A stretch of DNA of 64,000 nt from Polytrichum commune. Taxonomy: Eukaryota; Streptophyta; Polytrichopsida; Polytrichales; Polytrichaceae. The stretch is taken from the NCBI GenBank assembly GCA_950295325.1, contig OX485804.1:59738533-59802532 (forward strand), in the 5' to 3' direction. Below are positions 23,305 to 34,874 of the stretch, one piece after another. The notes beneath the pieces are model-generated. The model was not told the DNA's origin. It did no database searches and was given only the letters and a program-made list of their open reading frames with translations. A program made the translations under genes and the position numbers. The first letter of the stretch is position 1. Each line of letters opens with the position of its first letter.

Positions 23305-24268
23305 CTCACACTCAAGGCCCATGACAATTGTACTTCAAGCACTCTTATTGGTGGAAAAGGTAGAGTTGGTCCAAGTTCTCTTCGCACTATGCTTGAGGGA
23401 CCAACGGAGTAAGTGAATGCAAGATGGATGTAAAGTCTATGTGGATTCTTACATGGCATCAAATGGATCATCTTTCATGTTCACTTGGACTATTCTCAAA
23501 AATCACCTCTTGGAGGTAGGCCTAACACAAAACCACGAGATCATGGCACTCCAAAATCTCACCACCGTTGATTTATTATATTTTATCATGTGCGAGGACC
23601 CTGCATAAATAGAAATTCATTGAAATAACATTCGGTTGAGGGCCCGGTCACAATGGACTTCACACTACACTTGAGGGCCCATGACCACACTACATGATTT
23701 TGGAGGTGTGTTGGGATAGCCTTTGGACGTTTTCTTTTGGGCTCTCACAATTTCATGGTGACGGCTCTTGGCTCGTGTGTGAAGTGGCCCTTCACACACG
23801 AGCCAATAGCCATCATGATGAAATTGCGAGAGCCCAAAAGAAAGTGTCCAAAGCTTGTTGCAACACACCTCCAAAATCATGTAGTGCGGTCACGGACCCT
23901 CAAGTGCAGTGTGAAGTCATATGTGATGGGCCTTTAATCAAATGCTACTTCAATGAATTTCTATTCATGCAGGGTCCTCGCACATGATAAAACATAATAA
24001 ATCAACAGTTGTGAGCATTCAGAGTGCCTTAGTCTCCCAATGGTTTTGTGTTAGGCCTACCTCCAAGAGGTGGTTTTTGAAAATAATCCAAGTGACCATG
24101 AAACATGATCCATTCAATGCCATGTAGGAATCCATGTAGATTTTACATCCATCTTGCATTCACATACTCCGTTGGTCCCTCAAGCATAGTGTGAAGTGAA
24201 CTTGGACCGGCTCCGCCTTTTCCACCAATGAGAGTGCTTGAAGTACAATAGTCATGGGCTCTCAGTCT
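23305..24268. repeat. Long inverted repeat, two arms of about 480 bp with a 5-bp spacer
   Basis: The centre is at about 23787: GTGTGTGAAG, spacer TGGCC, CTTCACACAC. The left arm (23305-23784) and right arm (23790-24268) are reverse complements along their length, including TTTTGGAGGTGTGTTG, the GAGGACCCTGCAT block, the CCTCTTGGAGGTAGGCC block and GAGTGCTTGAAGTACAAT at the outer ends. Substitutions and small indels are scattered, so identity is high but not perfect. Transcription would give a long double-stranded hairpin. It could be a foldback element or an inverted duplication; no outer TSD was identified. Confidence 0.85.
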
Positions 24269-24515
24269 CGTGTGTGAAGTGGCCCTCAGTGTACAGAAGC
24301 CACTTGACCTGTGGACCTCCATCAATGCCTAACGACCTGCCTTCATTGATGGTTGATGTCAGGCGCCAACTCATTGTAGCTTATAATGTATGTGATGCCT
24401 GAAAAGAGAAGATTTCCTTTTAATTTAATTGAAACCAAGTTTCTCTGAAGACGATCAATGCACCTGCATGTTAGGGTCCCTGCCTGGAATTTGAGGTAAG
24501 TTAAGGCATGTGGGC

Positions 24516-24731
24516 CAGTGTCCGGGGAGGTTTTTGGGCATAGTCGGTCAAAATTCTAGTGTTTCCAAGTCCAATGGTTACACGTTGTGACCATTTGATA
24601 TTTCTTTATTGATTTAAAGCACATTCTATAGGCTCTCATAAAATGATTGGTAAAGTCTTGGATTTCAAGCGGTTATTTATTCAAAGTCAACCGGTTAATC
24701 TATAACTAGCGGTTGATTCTCTTGGTTTAAT
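24516..24731 (+). mobile_element. Family A hAT-like MITE, copy 3 (right end decayed)
   Basis: Starts CAGTGTCCGGGGAG and follows family A (TTGGGCATAGTCGGTC, CTAGTGTTTCCAAGTCCAA, CAACCGGTTAATCT). The right terminus is no longer recognisable, so no TSD can be read and the end coordinate is approximate. Confidence 0.7.
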
Positions 24732-24734
24732 TGG

Positions 24735-25670
24735 ACACCTATAATTGAGTGTTAGAAAGGTTTGTAGTCAAGGACACAGGGCGCAAGCACGGTCAAGTAC
24801 ATAACTCCATGACCTTGCATAGGTTTGGGTGAAAGTGATTCAAAACAATATACTAACTTTGAGTTGTGTGAAGGAGAGAATCATAAACATTTGAGAAAGA
24901 CATTGATCTACAAAGACATGCAATTTATGTTGACAAAAAAGATTCCAAGAAAAGTCTATACATATTTTCAAAGACGGTGCAAGTTGTGTGCAAGTAGATA
25001 TATTGAACACGTAATTGTCTGGAATTTGTTTAAATCATGATAAAATTACATTAAGTTGATGTTTTGTAATGATGCCCTCAAGTTTAAAGTGAATTCAAGG
25101 AATATGATTAAAATCCAACTTCAAAATATTTAAGGTCATGAAATCTACATCCAAAATCATATTTAGCCACTACCTTTTGAGCAATACTTTTAGTGATAAG
25201 TTTTGAAGATCTCATCTTGATATTTTATATTTAAGTACCTTACACAACAATAGAGGGCATCATGAAAATAAATCCAATTTGAATAACACTTTGCTACTAC
25301 TTTTAGACCTTTGACCAATATTTTTATGGTTTTAGTATACTGGAGCACGTTTTTCCATGTACTTGACAATGCTTGCTCCCCACACACCAAAAAAGACACA
25401 TTTTATGATAATAACGGAGTATGTACTCAAGATGTAGGCACTATTTTAGGTTCAATAATAAACATCACAATTGGGAAGGCCTATGTGATCACTCAAAGAG
25501 AGTGAGAATGGCACTTTGACCTCTTTAAAATGATGCATCTCAACTCCGATTTTGAAACATGAAATGACAATCTTCTTTATTTACAGTTGCTGACTAAATG
25601 AGATAATTTCCAATCCAATCACTAAAAGGATCACGAGGACTAAAACACTACATTGATTATGATAATTACT
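24735..25670. other. Intergenic stretch, no gene
   Basis: No coding evidence. A short D-like segment (GGACACCTATAATTGAGTG) is at about 24743, and a D-like middle portion (TTTTAGGTTCAATAATAAACATCA) at about 25440-25505. Confidence 0.45.
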
Positions 25671-25674
25671 GTCA

Positions 25675-25812
25675 CCTACTAATTGGATTTAAATAGTGCT
25701 ATATATTTTGATTGTATATCTCATGTTTTACCAAAAAAATGTCAAATTGGTTGTTTGGACATTATAGAACAATAAAAACTTTACTTGGTAGAAAAACTAC
25801 ATCAATCGAGAG
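25675..25812 (+). mobile_element. Family B fragment
   Basis: Matches the inner part of family B (GTGCTATATATTTTGATTG..., ATCTCATGTTTTACCAA, AATTGGTTGTTTGGACATTATAGAACA, CTTTACTTGGTA). The terminal TTTAGTG blocks are missing. Confidence 0.6.
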
Positions 25813-25937
25813 TAAAACTCACACACATCCATCCACAATCTCTTCGGAATGAATTCAATTCAGAATGTAAATCTAGGAAACATTGTTAATGGATAACTAG
25901 CTCATGTTGAAGAAAAGTGCATTTTTTAGAACATGCT

Positions 25938-25961
25938 CCCCCCCCCCCCCCCCACCCCCCA
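25938..25961. repeat. Poly-C tract
   Basis: Sixteen C, one A, then six C. One of several long G/C homopolymers in the window (also 17230, about 19780, about 32398 and 34860). Confidence 0.9.
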
Positions 25962-26281
25962 AAACTAAAAACCAACACCCTAAAACCTAGCACAATATGT
26001 GGATGTTGATTATAAGAATGACCACCACCTTGACATCGGACTCGCGTGTTGGTTTTGCATCATCTATCAGTTAAACTTTGAATGCTTAAAACTTTTGCAT
26101 ACATAGTTCAAAAAGGGCATGCTTTGGTGCGTTGGAACCCTTTCCAACTACTAATAAGAAACATCTAAAACTTGATCAGTGCTTATTCCCTCAAACTCCA
26201 CAGGTGATGGTTTTAGCAGCTTCTAGGACCTTACAAGATTGAAAGTTGAAATTACAACTTACCAACTTAATTGTGCAGAAC

Positions 26282-26518
26282 CTAGCTACTTATTAGATCT
26301 TCAAGTTGAAACAGCCCACCAACCACTGAGCAGATCTTATTGCATTCCTGGAGTGGATTCAAGCCAGCTTGAAAATTTGCAATGATCTGGTGATGGGCAA
26401 GGGCCCCGATACTCTTGATAGGTGAGCCGCTAACCAGCGTTGTGGGCTCTGGATTCATTCTAAGGCACTCCTCACTCTCTTCTTCGTCTCTTTCAAAAAT
26501 CACAGCATGACTTAATAC
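26282..26518 (-). CDS. Unrecognised open frame, possible exon
   Basis: The frame is open on the minus strand from 26518 to a stop at 26282 and has balanced, coding-like composition. It begins with an acidic stretch (FERDEEESEECLR) and continues PTTLVSGSPIKSIGALAHHQ and LQECNKICSVVGGLFQLEDL. There is no in-frame ATG at the 5' end, so it would have to be an internal exon, but I cannot point to a convincing acceptor. I do not recognise the family. It lies upstream of, and divergent from, the tandem array and ORF at 26.9-28.8 kb. Chance is a real possibility. Confidence 0.25.
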   Translation of the reverse strand, partial: VLSHAVIFERDEEESEECLRMNPEPTTLVSGSPIKSIGALAHHQIIANFQAGLNPLQECNKICSVVGGLFQLEDLISS

Positions 26519-26519
26519 T

Positions 26520-26980
26520 CACACACATCCATCCACACTTCGATTACAAAAAAGTCCCCATGTTTCTGTGCCGACTTGCTAAATATAGGGGTTAACTTAC
26601 CCCACCACATTCAATGGGGAAGTAGGCTTTATCACGCAGAACCTGGCAACTTTGGCGGCGATCCTTGTAGCTGGAAGAAGATCATCAGCTAGCTAAGCCT
26701 TGTAGCTAGCCCATGATCTGTCTGGTTGGGTGATGACTCGAATCTTCACCTGGCAATTTATATTTTTTCCCATGGATTCGTTGCTCATGGTCTGCCTGAG
26801 CCCCAGTTGTGGTAGTTATAAGTAGCACACCATGTCTCGGCAGTTTACCACCTTGCTCGCTTGCTTGCGTTCTTCATTCCCAACGAGTTTTTGAGCTTGC
26901 TTCGCTTCCCAGCTCCCAGATATCCATCATCAGCTAGCTACGAAGTTAACTTAACTTATCAAGCTGTGATTTCCATCCTC
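26520..26980. promoter_or_regulatory. Possible promoter region with TATA-like box
   Basis: A TTATAAGTA motif at 26817-26825 is followed about 30 bp later by a pyrimidine-rich stretch (CACCTTGCTCGCTTGCTTGCG). If transcription runs to the right it would include the tandem array and the ORF at 28538. Several AGCTAGCT motifs occur nearby. This is inference from motifs only. Confidence 0.3.
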
Positions 26981-26984
26981 TCTT

Positions 26985-28480
26985 CTAGTAGTGTCTCTGA
27001 GAGCCTGGAGGTGTTGCAGTGATCCCACAGTAGTACTCATTAGAAATCTTAGAGCTCTGAGGTATCTAGCTCACCAGTTTCCAGAATTGCGATTGATCTT
27101 CCAGCTCCTGCAGAGCTTGGAGACAGAATTAGAAGCTTTAGCTATCCACCCTCTATTAGAACTCAGTGTGCTCTGAGAGCCTGGAGGTATTGCAGTGTCG
27201 TTGGCACGCAGTTAAGTAGACAGGATTGGGGCCACTCATTCAGGATCCACACCAGTACTCAATAGGTCACCGGTCTCAAAATTGTGATTGATTGTGATTT
27301 CAGCTGCTGCAGATTTTGGGATACAGAATAACAAGTGTTAGCTCACCTTGAAGAATCCACCCTCTTCCAGAACTGAGTTTCAGCGACTGATATTCCAGCT
27401 GCTGCGGGGTTCGGCAGACATAAGGTGAGCTCTCCTTGAATCTACCCTCTTCCAGTACTCAGTGTCTTGAGAGCTGGAGGTATTGCAGTCTGGTTTGTAT
27501 ATAGCTAAGTAAGCGGTATTGGTAGCGCCCATTAGGGCTCCATAATACTACTCAATAGGGGTTTCTGCTCAAGGACATAAGTATCAGAATGGTGATTGAT
27601 ATTCTAGCTGCTGCAGGGTTTGTAAGAGAGAAAAAGCTTAGGTCTGCTTGAATCCACCTACTTCCAGTTCTCCGTCTCTGAGAGCCTGGAGGTATTAGTA
27701 CTGTCGTTTTGCACCCAGCTAAGTAGACAGGATTGGGGTAACCCGTTCAGGATCCAAACTAGTAGTCAGTAGGTTTCCGCACAAGGTCACTAGCTTCACA
27801 ATTGTGATTGGAATTTAGCTGCTGCAGCTGGGTTTAGGAGACCTCAGGAGGAGGTTAGCTAGCTCTCCTTGGCTCCACCCTCTCTAGCACTGAAGTGTCT
27901 TAAATCCTTGAGATATTGCAGTATCACCCATTCAGGATGCACAATACTACTCAACAGGTTTTCTGCGCGAGCTCCAGAGCTCTGTAGCTCACCACTTTCA
28001 GAATTGTGATTGATATTCCAGCTGCTGCAGAGTTTAGAAGACAGTATTAGAAGCTACAACTGTCCTGGAATCCACCCTCTTCCAGTGATCAGTATCTCTG
28101 AGAGGCTGGAGGTATTTCAGTGTCGTTTTGCACACAGCTAAGTAGGCAGGATTTGTGTCACCCATTCAGTATCCACACTAGTACTCAATAGGGTTTCTGC
28201 ACAAGGTCACCAATTTCACAACTGGTGATTGCTATTCCAGCTTCTGCAGCAGGGCTTGGAAGACAGAAGAAACTAAATAACTCTCTTTGAATCCACCCTT
28301 TTCCAGTACTCTGTCTTAAATTCTACAGGTGTACCAGTGTCATTTGTCCACAGCTAATTAAGTAGAGAGGGTGGTTTCGCGCATGATTCCATCAGAATTC
28401 TTTACACTACTACTCATAGATCTCTCTATCTCACCAGGTTCAAAATTGTGATTGCTATTGCAGCTGCTGCAGCAGAGTTT
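26985..28480 (+). repeat. Degenerate tandem array, about seven units of roughly 180-295 bp
   Basis: Each unit contains, in order, GAGAGCCTGGAGGTATTGCAG, a TGTCGTTTTGCACACAGCTAAGTAG block, CAGGAT...ACTCAATAGG, GGTCACC...TCACAATTGTGATTG, ATTCCAGCTGCTGCAG, and GAATCCACCCTCTTCCAGT. Unit starts are near 26999, 27175, 27469, 27680, 27906, 28100 and 28320. Units differ by substitutions and missing blocks, so the array is old. It has no continuous ORF. The repeated ATATTCCAGCTGCTGCAG strings look like splice acceptors. The last unit merges directly into the start of the ORF at 28538. Confidence 0.8.
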
Positions 28481-28537
28481 CCGAGACAGAAGGAGGTGCT
28501 TAAAAACTTATTCATACTTACATCGATCTTCTGCAGA

Positions 28538-28762
28538 ATGGGGCTACTGAGTGCCATCTCCATGGGGCCACGGTGTTACAACCACCCTAACCCACCTCCC
28601 AACAGCAATCGGCCGGCTCCCAGCCCACCAGTTCGCAATCCCCCCAGCGGACCTACACCACACCCTTACCCTCCTCCTCCCCACAACTACAATGGATATC
28701 CCAACTTTGGCCGAATTGGCAACTCCTCCTATGTTCATATGGGCGATTGTCCTGCCATCTAA
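28538..28762 (+). CDS. Small proline-rich protein, unrecognised
   Basis: A 74-residue ORF with ATG in good context (A at -3, G at +4), lying directly after the tandem array. The N-terminus MGLLSAIS is short and hydrophobic with glycine at position 2. Residues 17-47 are proline-rich (PNPPPNS, PSPPVRNPP, HPYPPPPH). The C-terminus is CPAI, so the last four residues have the form of a CaaX-like tail. GC content is well above the flanks. N-myristoylation or prenylation is conceivable but neither motif is canonical. No signal peptide or membrane segment is seen. Another frame (28551-28841) stays open over the same DNA and crosses a good splice-donor-like CTG/GTGAGA at 28806/28807, so the true reading frame is uncertain. 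I do not recognise a family. Confidence 0.4.
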   Translation: MGLLSAISMGPRCYNHPNPPPNSNRPAPSPPVRNPPSGPTPHPYPPPPHNYNGYPNFGRIGNSSYVHMGDCPAI

Positions 28763-29660
28763 GCTGCATCGACTGCATCACAACATCATCAGTCTGGTTG
28801 ACACTGGTGAGAGATCCATATATCTCCTTTTCCTTCTATAATTCTTTGTTTTTTGAGACAATTGAAACAAGATTTTATTCCAATGCCCAAAAAAATACAA
28901 GGCCACCTGGCACGGGGACCCAAACAGAGAGTGATCTCTTTCATCTTCAGTTCAACTTTGCTTGGAACCAATATTATGGTGTTGTCAGAAGTTCAAACAA
29001 ACTGCAGTTTCAATTTTGCATATTAATGAGACGATCACAACAACTATCAACATGTAGAAGTCTCTGCAGTTTCAGCTTCTGAAATGTTTTGATCATTCTT
29101 TTTGTGTGGAGTTCACCGACCCATTGTGGTTTAACTTCTATACTTTATTTCCAAGACATGAATGATGTGGCCAAGTCAAGGAACCCCTGGTGGAAAATAA
29201 AACTGTATGCCTTGCTTTCATCATCTGCGAGTGGGCTGTTCTGGATCTGGAACTTGCTCTGAGCATTAATGAGGATAAGTAATTTAGTGGTACCTGCTTG
29301 GAGTAATTGCATGAGTATGTGGGATAGTATTATAGAATATCCCAAATGGCAGGAATGCCTTTAAAGCCTACTTTTCAAGGCCATGGGGTTGTGCAAGAGT
29401 TGTGATGAATTCAAACGACTTAATTCTCATCTCATGTATGTACTCTTGTGATGTGCAGATCAGTCATAGTTGAAGGACATTGCAATGCAAAATGCAAAAT
29501 GCAGCCCCGGAGAGCCCATTTTTGTACCACCGTAGCATGTATATGCCGGAGTAGTGAGAACTTAATGCTGCAGTATCTTGATGAGCTACTGACACGTAAT
29601 GAATTAGTAGATACTGATATGTTCGGCAGTTTCAGTGACACCTGAGCTATGTAGGTGTAT
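28763..29660 (+). other. Possible downstream transcript region of the small ORF
   Basis: A donor-like CTG/GTGAGA at 28806/28807 and an acceptor-like GATGTGCAG ending at 29460 could remove a 654-bp intron. After the acceptor a cysteine-containing frame runs to a stop at 29645 (CNAKC, FCTTVACICR, LQYLDELLTRNEL). Joining phases do not give a single continuous protein with any upstream frame, so I leave this as a possibility only. Confidence 0.25.
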
Positions 29661-31395
29661 GGACACACAATTTTGGGAGAAGCAGATACTAGTGTCAGCT
29701 TCTAATTTGCTCAGGTATAGAACTATAGGGGAATGTAATAAATTAATGATAGAGCTTCTGCAGCTCTAACCTCAGGTGATGTATAGTTGAACAGGATTCT
29801 TCAGTGTGCACCAAACATTATTATAATTATACGCTTCGGTGAATCACTTTTATACATATTTGCGTCACACAATGGTTTCAAGTCTATTCCAACCTGAGAA
29901 TAACTGAGAGAGTCGAACTTCTGCTTCTTAATGGGTGTCAAGGTTGATTCCCGAATCTGGGAAATGAGACTCCTCATTATATTGTTCCAAAACTTGAACA
30001 ATATAATGCTCAAAGTTTGATCTCCAATGTTCATATGTGAAAGAATAGCAATCCAAAGTTGAGGTTTTGGGTTTTCAAACTGTGATTCTGATAAGTGTAC
30101 ATTAATAAGATAACATAAATTTACAAAGATGAATTGATTCATTTTACATATAGAGCATATCATTTTTCAAATGATTTGCAATGAGTTCTACATTCCTGTT
30201 TAGAACTGACATCTTTTCTGACGTTGACAAAGTTAGGCCCTTGCGAGGACAATCAAGCTGATAAATTGAATCTGGTGGAACAAATCTGTTGACAGTCAAG
30301 CCTGTTGGAACTAGGGTTAATCATAGCAAACAGTTGGACCAGCTTTGATATGTTGCAGTCAATATCCAGAGCAGCTGCAAAGTCACTATCAAGTTTTTCA
30401 ACGTCATAATGGAAAATGATTGTAGTTGGCAGCTTGTAACAAATATGTGTTTCCTACATCTCCACATTTTCTGGACCTGTCAATCAAGATCTTACCAAAC
30501 GGTAGAAATATACCTCTTTCTCAGGTTTGCAATTACGTCATCTTGTATATCTCACTTGAACCCATATGTCGAAGTAAATTCCTAGTTATAAACAGGAGAA
30601 ATTATATCTTTACAGAAGGTCACTAATCAATAGAATTTTTAATTTTTAATGGCACCGACATTATGTGACACGTATACAATTATGTCAGTGTAGATAATTT
30701 TATTCCCAGTATCCTTTAGGCAACAACATTCTTGCAGGAACATTCTTTCCGGCCCAAAAGGTAGAGAGGTTCTGTTGGGCAGATACTTCAGAGGAAAGAC
30801 ATGCTGAACAAAAAACCCTGAGCAGGGACCCTATTCTCTGTATGTCTACCAAATTTGCAGGGTACAAACCAGACATTCTGCACTTTCACGATGTTTGTGT
30901 TCACGGACACACCATGACATTCCTGAGAAGGAGAAAAAAAAAATCGTCTCACCTGTAAGCTAGCCGCATGCAGGAAACTGAAGCGGCACATTTGTTAAGA
31001 TGCTTCATGTCTGAAAGCTGAAGATCAGTCCGCAACTTGCTATAAGTTCTAGATGTACCTTTTAGAAGAATGAGATTTAGAGGTGGCACACACTGCAAGA
31101 ATATTGATTTATGAGCTGACCCATGACATGATGACTGCAACTCGAAGTTGAAAACCAAAACCTGATCAACATTGGGAACAGGAGAAATTTCCAAAGATCC
31201 CTGAGATATAAATACATACCTAGCTGACTGATGTGGCAGTTGGACAAGTGGGTGCTCATGGATGAGTTGACTGAAAATCCACTGGTTGGCACCTCACTCC
31301 TAGTAGATACTAATTACCAGTAAATCATTTCCCTCATACTTGGACGATTCTGCAACTTGCTGAGGTTGCAGGCAAACCTCAGTGCCTATCACTAT
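29661..31395. other. Intergenic stretch, no gene supported
   Basis: Several short frames on both strands (for example minus 29801-30163 and minus 30788-31292) without domains or conserved partners. Confidence 0.4.
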
Positions 31396-31399
31396 GCAT

Positions 31400-32090
31400 T
31401 AAGGATTGTGGCCCTATTGTGGATGCTTCCAACTCCACAGATTTTTCTGGCTGTCACATTGGCTCGGGAATTGAGTAATCAGGTTAACAGTTGTAATGAA
31501 TCACGTAGATTGTCATGTCAAGTTTTGTCAGAGTCGGAGTCCAGATGTAAAAGTTGTAAGAGATCGAAATGAAGGTGTTCTTACTCTTTGCGTTATCACA
31601 TAGGACCTATCAATTGTATTCATGAGTGTTGAGCCTAGAATGTTGTCTATGTTATGAGCATATAGTCCAATCTCATTGTAACATGGTATATTTTTTATGT
31701 TTGTATTGGAGTTGAGATGCAGAGGTTATAAAATATCAAAGTGAAGATGTTCATACTCTTTAAGTGATGATCACAAAGACCCTTCCAATTGTATTTAGCC
31801 TAGAATAGTGTATTTATTTTGAGCACATTGTCCAATCTCATTGTAACATGGTGTCTTTTTGTTGTTTGGATTGGGGTTGGGGTGCAAAAGTTGTAAGAGA
31901 CCACAGTGAAGATTATCTCACTCTTTAAGTGATGATCACATAAGCCCTCCCAATTGTGTTCAATGTTGAATATAGAATAGTGTCAATATTTTGAACACAT
32001 ACTTCAATTTCATTATAACACGTGTATGCCTCTTCTTAATTAACAACTAGTCTTTCCATGTACCATTCAAATATAGGTGTCCGGTGGAGG
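31400..32090 (+). repeat. Repeat H, three tandem copies
   Basis: Three successive units share TTGTAAGAGATC(G/A)AA/ACAGTGAAG, a TTACTCTTT block, ATCACATAGRCC, CAATTGTATTCA and CCAATCTCATTGTAACATGG. They start near 31545, 31720 and 31885. The first is preceded by CCCTATTGTGGATGCTTCCAACTCCACAG, also found at 38515. Related copies are at 800-1010, 38505-38830, 39480-39590 and about 59300-59400. Non-coding. Confidence 0.6.
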
Positions 32091-32099
32091 AGAGAGGCC

Positions 32100-33365
32100 C
32101 ATATAACTTACATGTTTTGATGATCCTGTGAAAAGACGAATTGCCTCAATGTGCAGTATGTTGTCAAACAATTGAATGCTTCGTCAATTAGGATTTTGCA
32201 ATGTAAAAGCTTGTTGGTGAATTGAAAGGGAGAATAGCTAGACATAGCTGGTAAATGTCCAACATCACTTGAAAATAAGGGCACACTTACATGTGTTGGC
32301 CATTCCAACAAAGCAAACTAGAGTTTGCCAACATCAGCAAAGCTTTCGCTAGTATCTTCAAGCATCTTGATGGTTGAGCACTTTCATGTGGAATTTGGGG
32401 GGGGGGGGAGGAGCAACATATGAGAGGGTAGATTTACCTTGTTGTCCAACAATCTTTGCACTTACCCATTTTGAATGTTGCATGTTTGAATTGATTGAAC
32501 TCTATGATGCTATAAAAATGACAACAAATCAAATTTCATGAATACTCTGTGCAAGGGTTGCATATCAAAAATATGGCATCATGAAAGAAAATATTGTAAT
32601 TAAAATACAACGATGTTGAATCCACACTAACATGTTTATAGAACTCAAAATTTTCCTGCTCAAATGAAAATCAATTTTCAAGATTTGGAAAAGAGAGGCG
32701 ATCAAGTCCCTTCCTCAAACTTCAACTCTCCCCTACAATTGTGCGAGATGTTGACTTTTTTTTTCCTAAAACAATTAGCACATAGTTCCATGTGTAGGAG
32801 GACCCAATTTTTTCTGGTCTACACTAATTATTGTATTTAGTGTCCCCAATTCTATTTGTCTTCCTCAAAACCAATTGTAAACCACCCGTGTAGTGGCACC
32901 AACACTACTTATGTGAACCTTCCATTATTTGTCATTTCTTGTAAAAGCATCTGGACATTATAGAATGATGATGTTGCAATTATTGTCACCTCTGAGTGAT
33001 CTTTCATCCAAATTTCAATCATTCATGACAATGTTCTTTAAAAGAAATTGTTAAGGTGCAAATTATACCAACCTTTGGTTCAATGAAAGTAAGCTGGAAT
33101 GACAATACTTGTAAACTTATTATTCATAAGAAGTGTCATTAGAAAGGTTACCACAATGACATATAAAATACATATGACATTAAATACAATATTTAGTGGG
33201 GTGGTTTCACTGACTTCGCTGGCACATGGAAGTGTGTCCTAAGAGTTGGGTCCCACATGACTATCTAGTTGTTTAATGTTGACAAAATTATGTAATTAAG
33301 TATGCATGTCTTAGTGCATGTGTATATAATGCCATGCAAGTGCACATCATAACTTCACTTTTTAA
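32100..33365. other. Intergenic stretch with poly-G tract
   Basis: No gene. A run of about 13 G lies near 32397-32409. Around 32945-33215, fragments such as GGACATTATAGAA and AATATTTAGTG resemble family B. Confidence 0.45.
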
Positions 33366-33372
33366 GATGTAT

Positions 33373-33768
33373 AGTAGAGGTGCCTATTCCCGATCGGGAC
33401 CCCATTGGTAATCTATAGGGTACCTCAATTTCAATCAAGCCGATACTCAATTTCAATAAGGTTGGGACTCAATTTCGATCAGGGTGGAACCAATAATGCC
33501 ATGACACATGTCCAAAGTTTTGAGTTCTAAAGTGAGGAGGAATGAGCAGTTTTAATAGACTCAAGACATTTGTTAATATGTTCAGGCCAACTTTTGGCTT
33601 CCAAATTTGACCATAATTTCTTCTTGAGGAATAAAATTACCAAAAAAATCTACAATCCTTCTTATTTATGTCTTCCTACATAAGGAATATTTGCACCGCC
33701 TTATACTTCTCCAGAGCTTGAGCAAAATTTCTTAAGTGATTGGTTATGGGAGCCTCTAGATACTCTAG
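33373..33768 (+). mobile_element. TIR repeat E, copy 3
   Basis: Starts AGTAGAGGTGCCTATTCCC and ends with the inverse type GGGAGCCTCTAGATACTCTA. It contains the ATGCCATGACACATGTCC, GTGAGGAGGAATGAGCAGTT and AGGAATAAAATTACCAAAA landmarks of copies 1 and 2. Confidence 0.6.
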
Positions 33769-34057
33769 GTACCTATTCAAGTGGACATGACATTCAATGA
33801 AGATCCACATTACAATCACACTATGCAAATATCGTCACGCCCATGCATTAAGGATCTATAGTAGCTTTGAGAAATTATCATATCAAATCTAAGGAGGGAA
33901 CATTCACTAATGGTACCAGTGAGCAAAAGGTATGCAACCACTGGGACCTTGTAATAATTGTTGATGCATTCCAAAGCAACAATGTTGGAGAATTCGGACC
34001 ATCATGGTATCTTGGGGGGTGCACTACAATATCCTGTATGGAACCACGTGAGTGAAC

Positions 34058-34874
34058 CTCGGGGGGGGCACTGGCAAAAAACGTAGGAACTATGTGCGAT
34101 AAAATATAGGGTCTTGTATAAAAATTTGGCGTAAAATTTGTAAAATTATTAGATGTAGTATAGGGTGCTCTGGGGTTGTGAAACATGATTATATGTAATA
34201 TAGCATTTGACAAAACATGATTAAATTACCTAAGTGGTACATATAAAATAGCATGGAGAAAAAGCGATAGTTTCAAAAATTAAATACTTTGCCACCAAAA
34301 TATAAAACCGGCCCCACTTTAGACCTTTCGGAAATTGCATAAATGAAAAAATAATGCTGGCTAATTGCCTAAGTACATTAGGAAATGGGGGCTATCAACC
34401 GATAAATTTTGCACTCTCTAGGCCCACTCTCGGGTAAAAATTGAAAAATCCGAGCTACCTCCAGAAAGCTCGGCAATTAGCCGTTTCCTCTACAAAACTC
34501 CCCGGACTCTGCTCCCGCCCTCTCTCGCCCCCGCCTCCGTCAACCCTAGTTGGCAGACCTCAACTTGGTGCAAGAGTGGCACTCTGCTTCTCCGAGGCCC
34601 TGGAACAATCGGAGGATTCAGCTTCCAAACAATCGAAAACAATCAAGCAATCACCACCGGAAGCCTAGACATATAAGTAATATAGGGTACCATAAAATCA
34701 ACCATCCAAGAATTTATAATTACCAATAGGGTGCAAATAATCACAACAATTTACCATTATTTCAAAAATTAGCATCCCTTATAATCCTTTCTCATAGGTA
34801 AATAGCCCCCATTTTAATAGGTCATTATCGCAGGTGTATGCAAAATATACAAGGGAGTGCCCCCCCCCCCCGAG
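34058..34874 (+). mobile_element. GC-tipped TIR element I, copy 2
   Basis: The ends are CTC-G8-CACT and the inverse AGTG-C12-GAG. They are flanked by a perfect 8-bp duplication GAGTGAAC (34050-34057 and 34875-34882), which points to a hAT-like or other 8-bp-TSD superfamily. At 817 bp it has no transposase. Its middle (about 34440-34670) is GC-richer, with CCCGCCCTCTCTCGCCCCCG and a frame running through it, and may be a captured host fragment. Both flanks of the interior match element I copy 1. Confidence 0.8.

Noticed and set aside
23665-23987. Paired frames on both strands with nearly identical peptides
   Set aside because: They are mirror products of the inverted repeat arms.
26985-28480. 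CRISPR-like or satellite interpretation of the tandem array
   Set aside because: Units are long, diverged and without spacer structure; a eukaryotic context makes CRISPR untenable, and seven diverged units are too few for a satellite.
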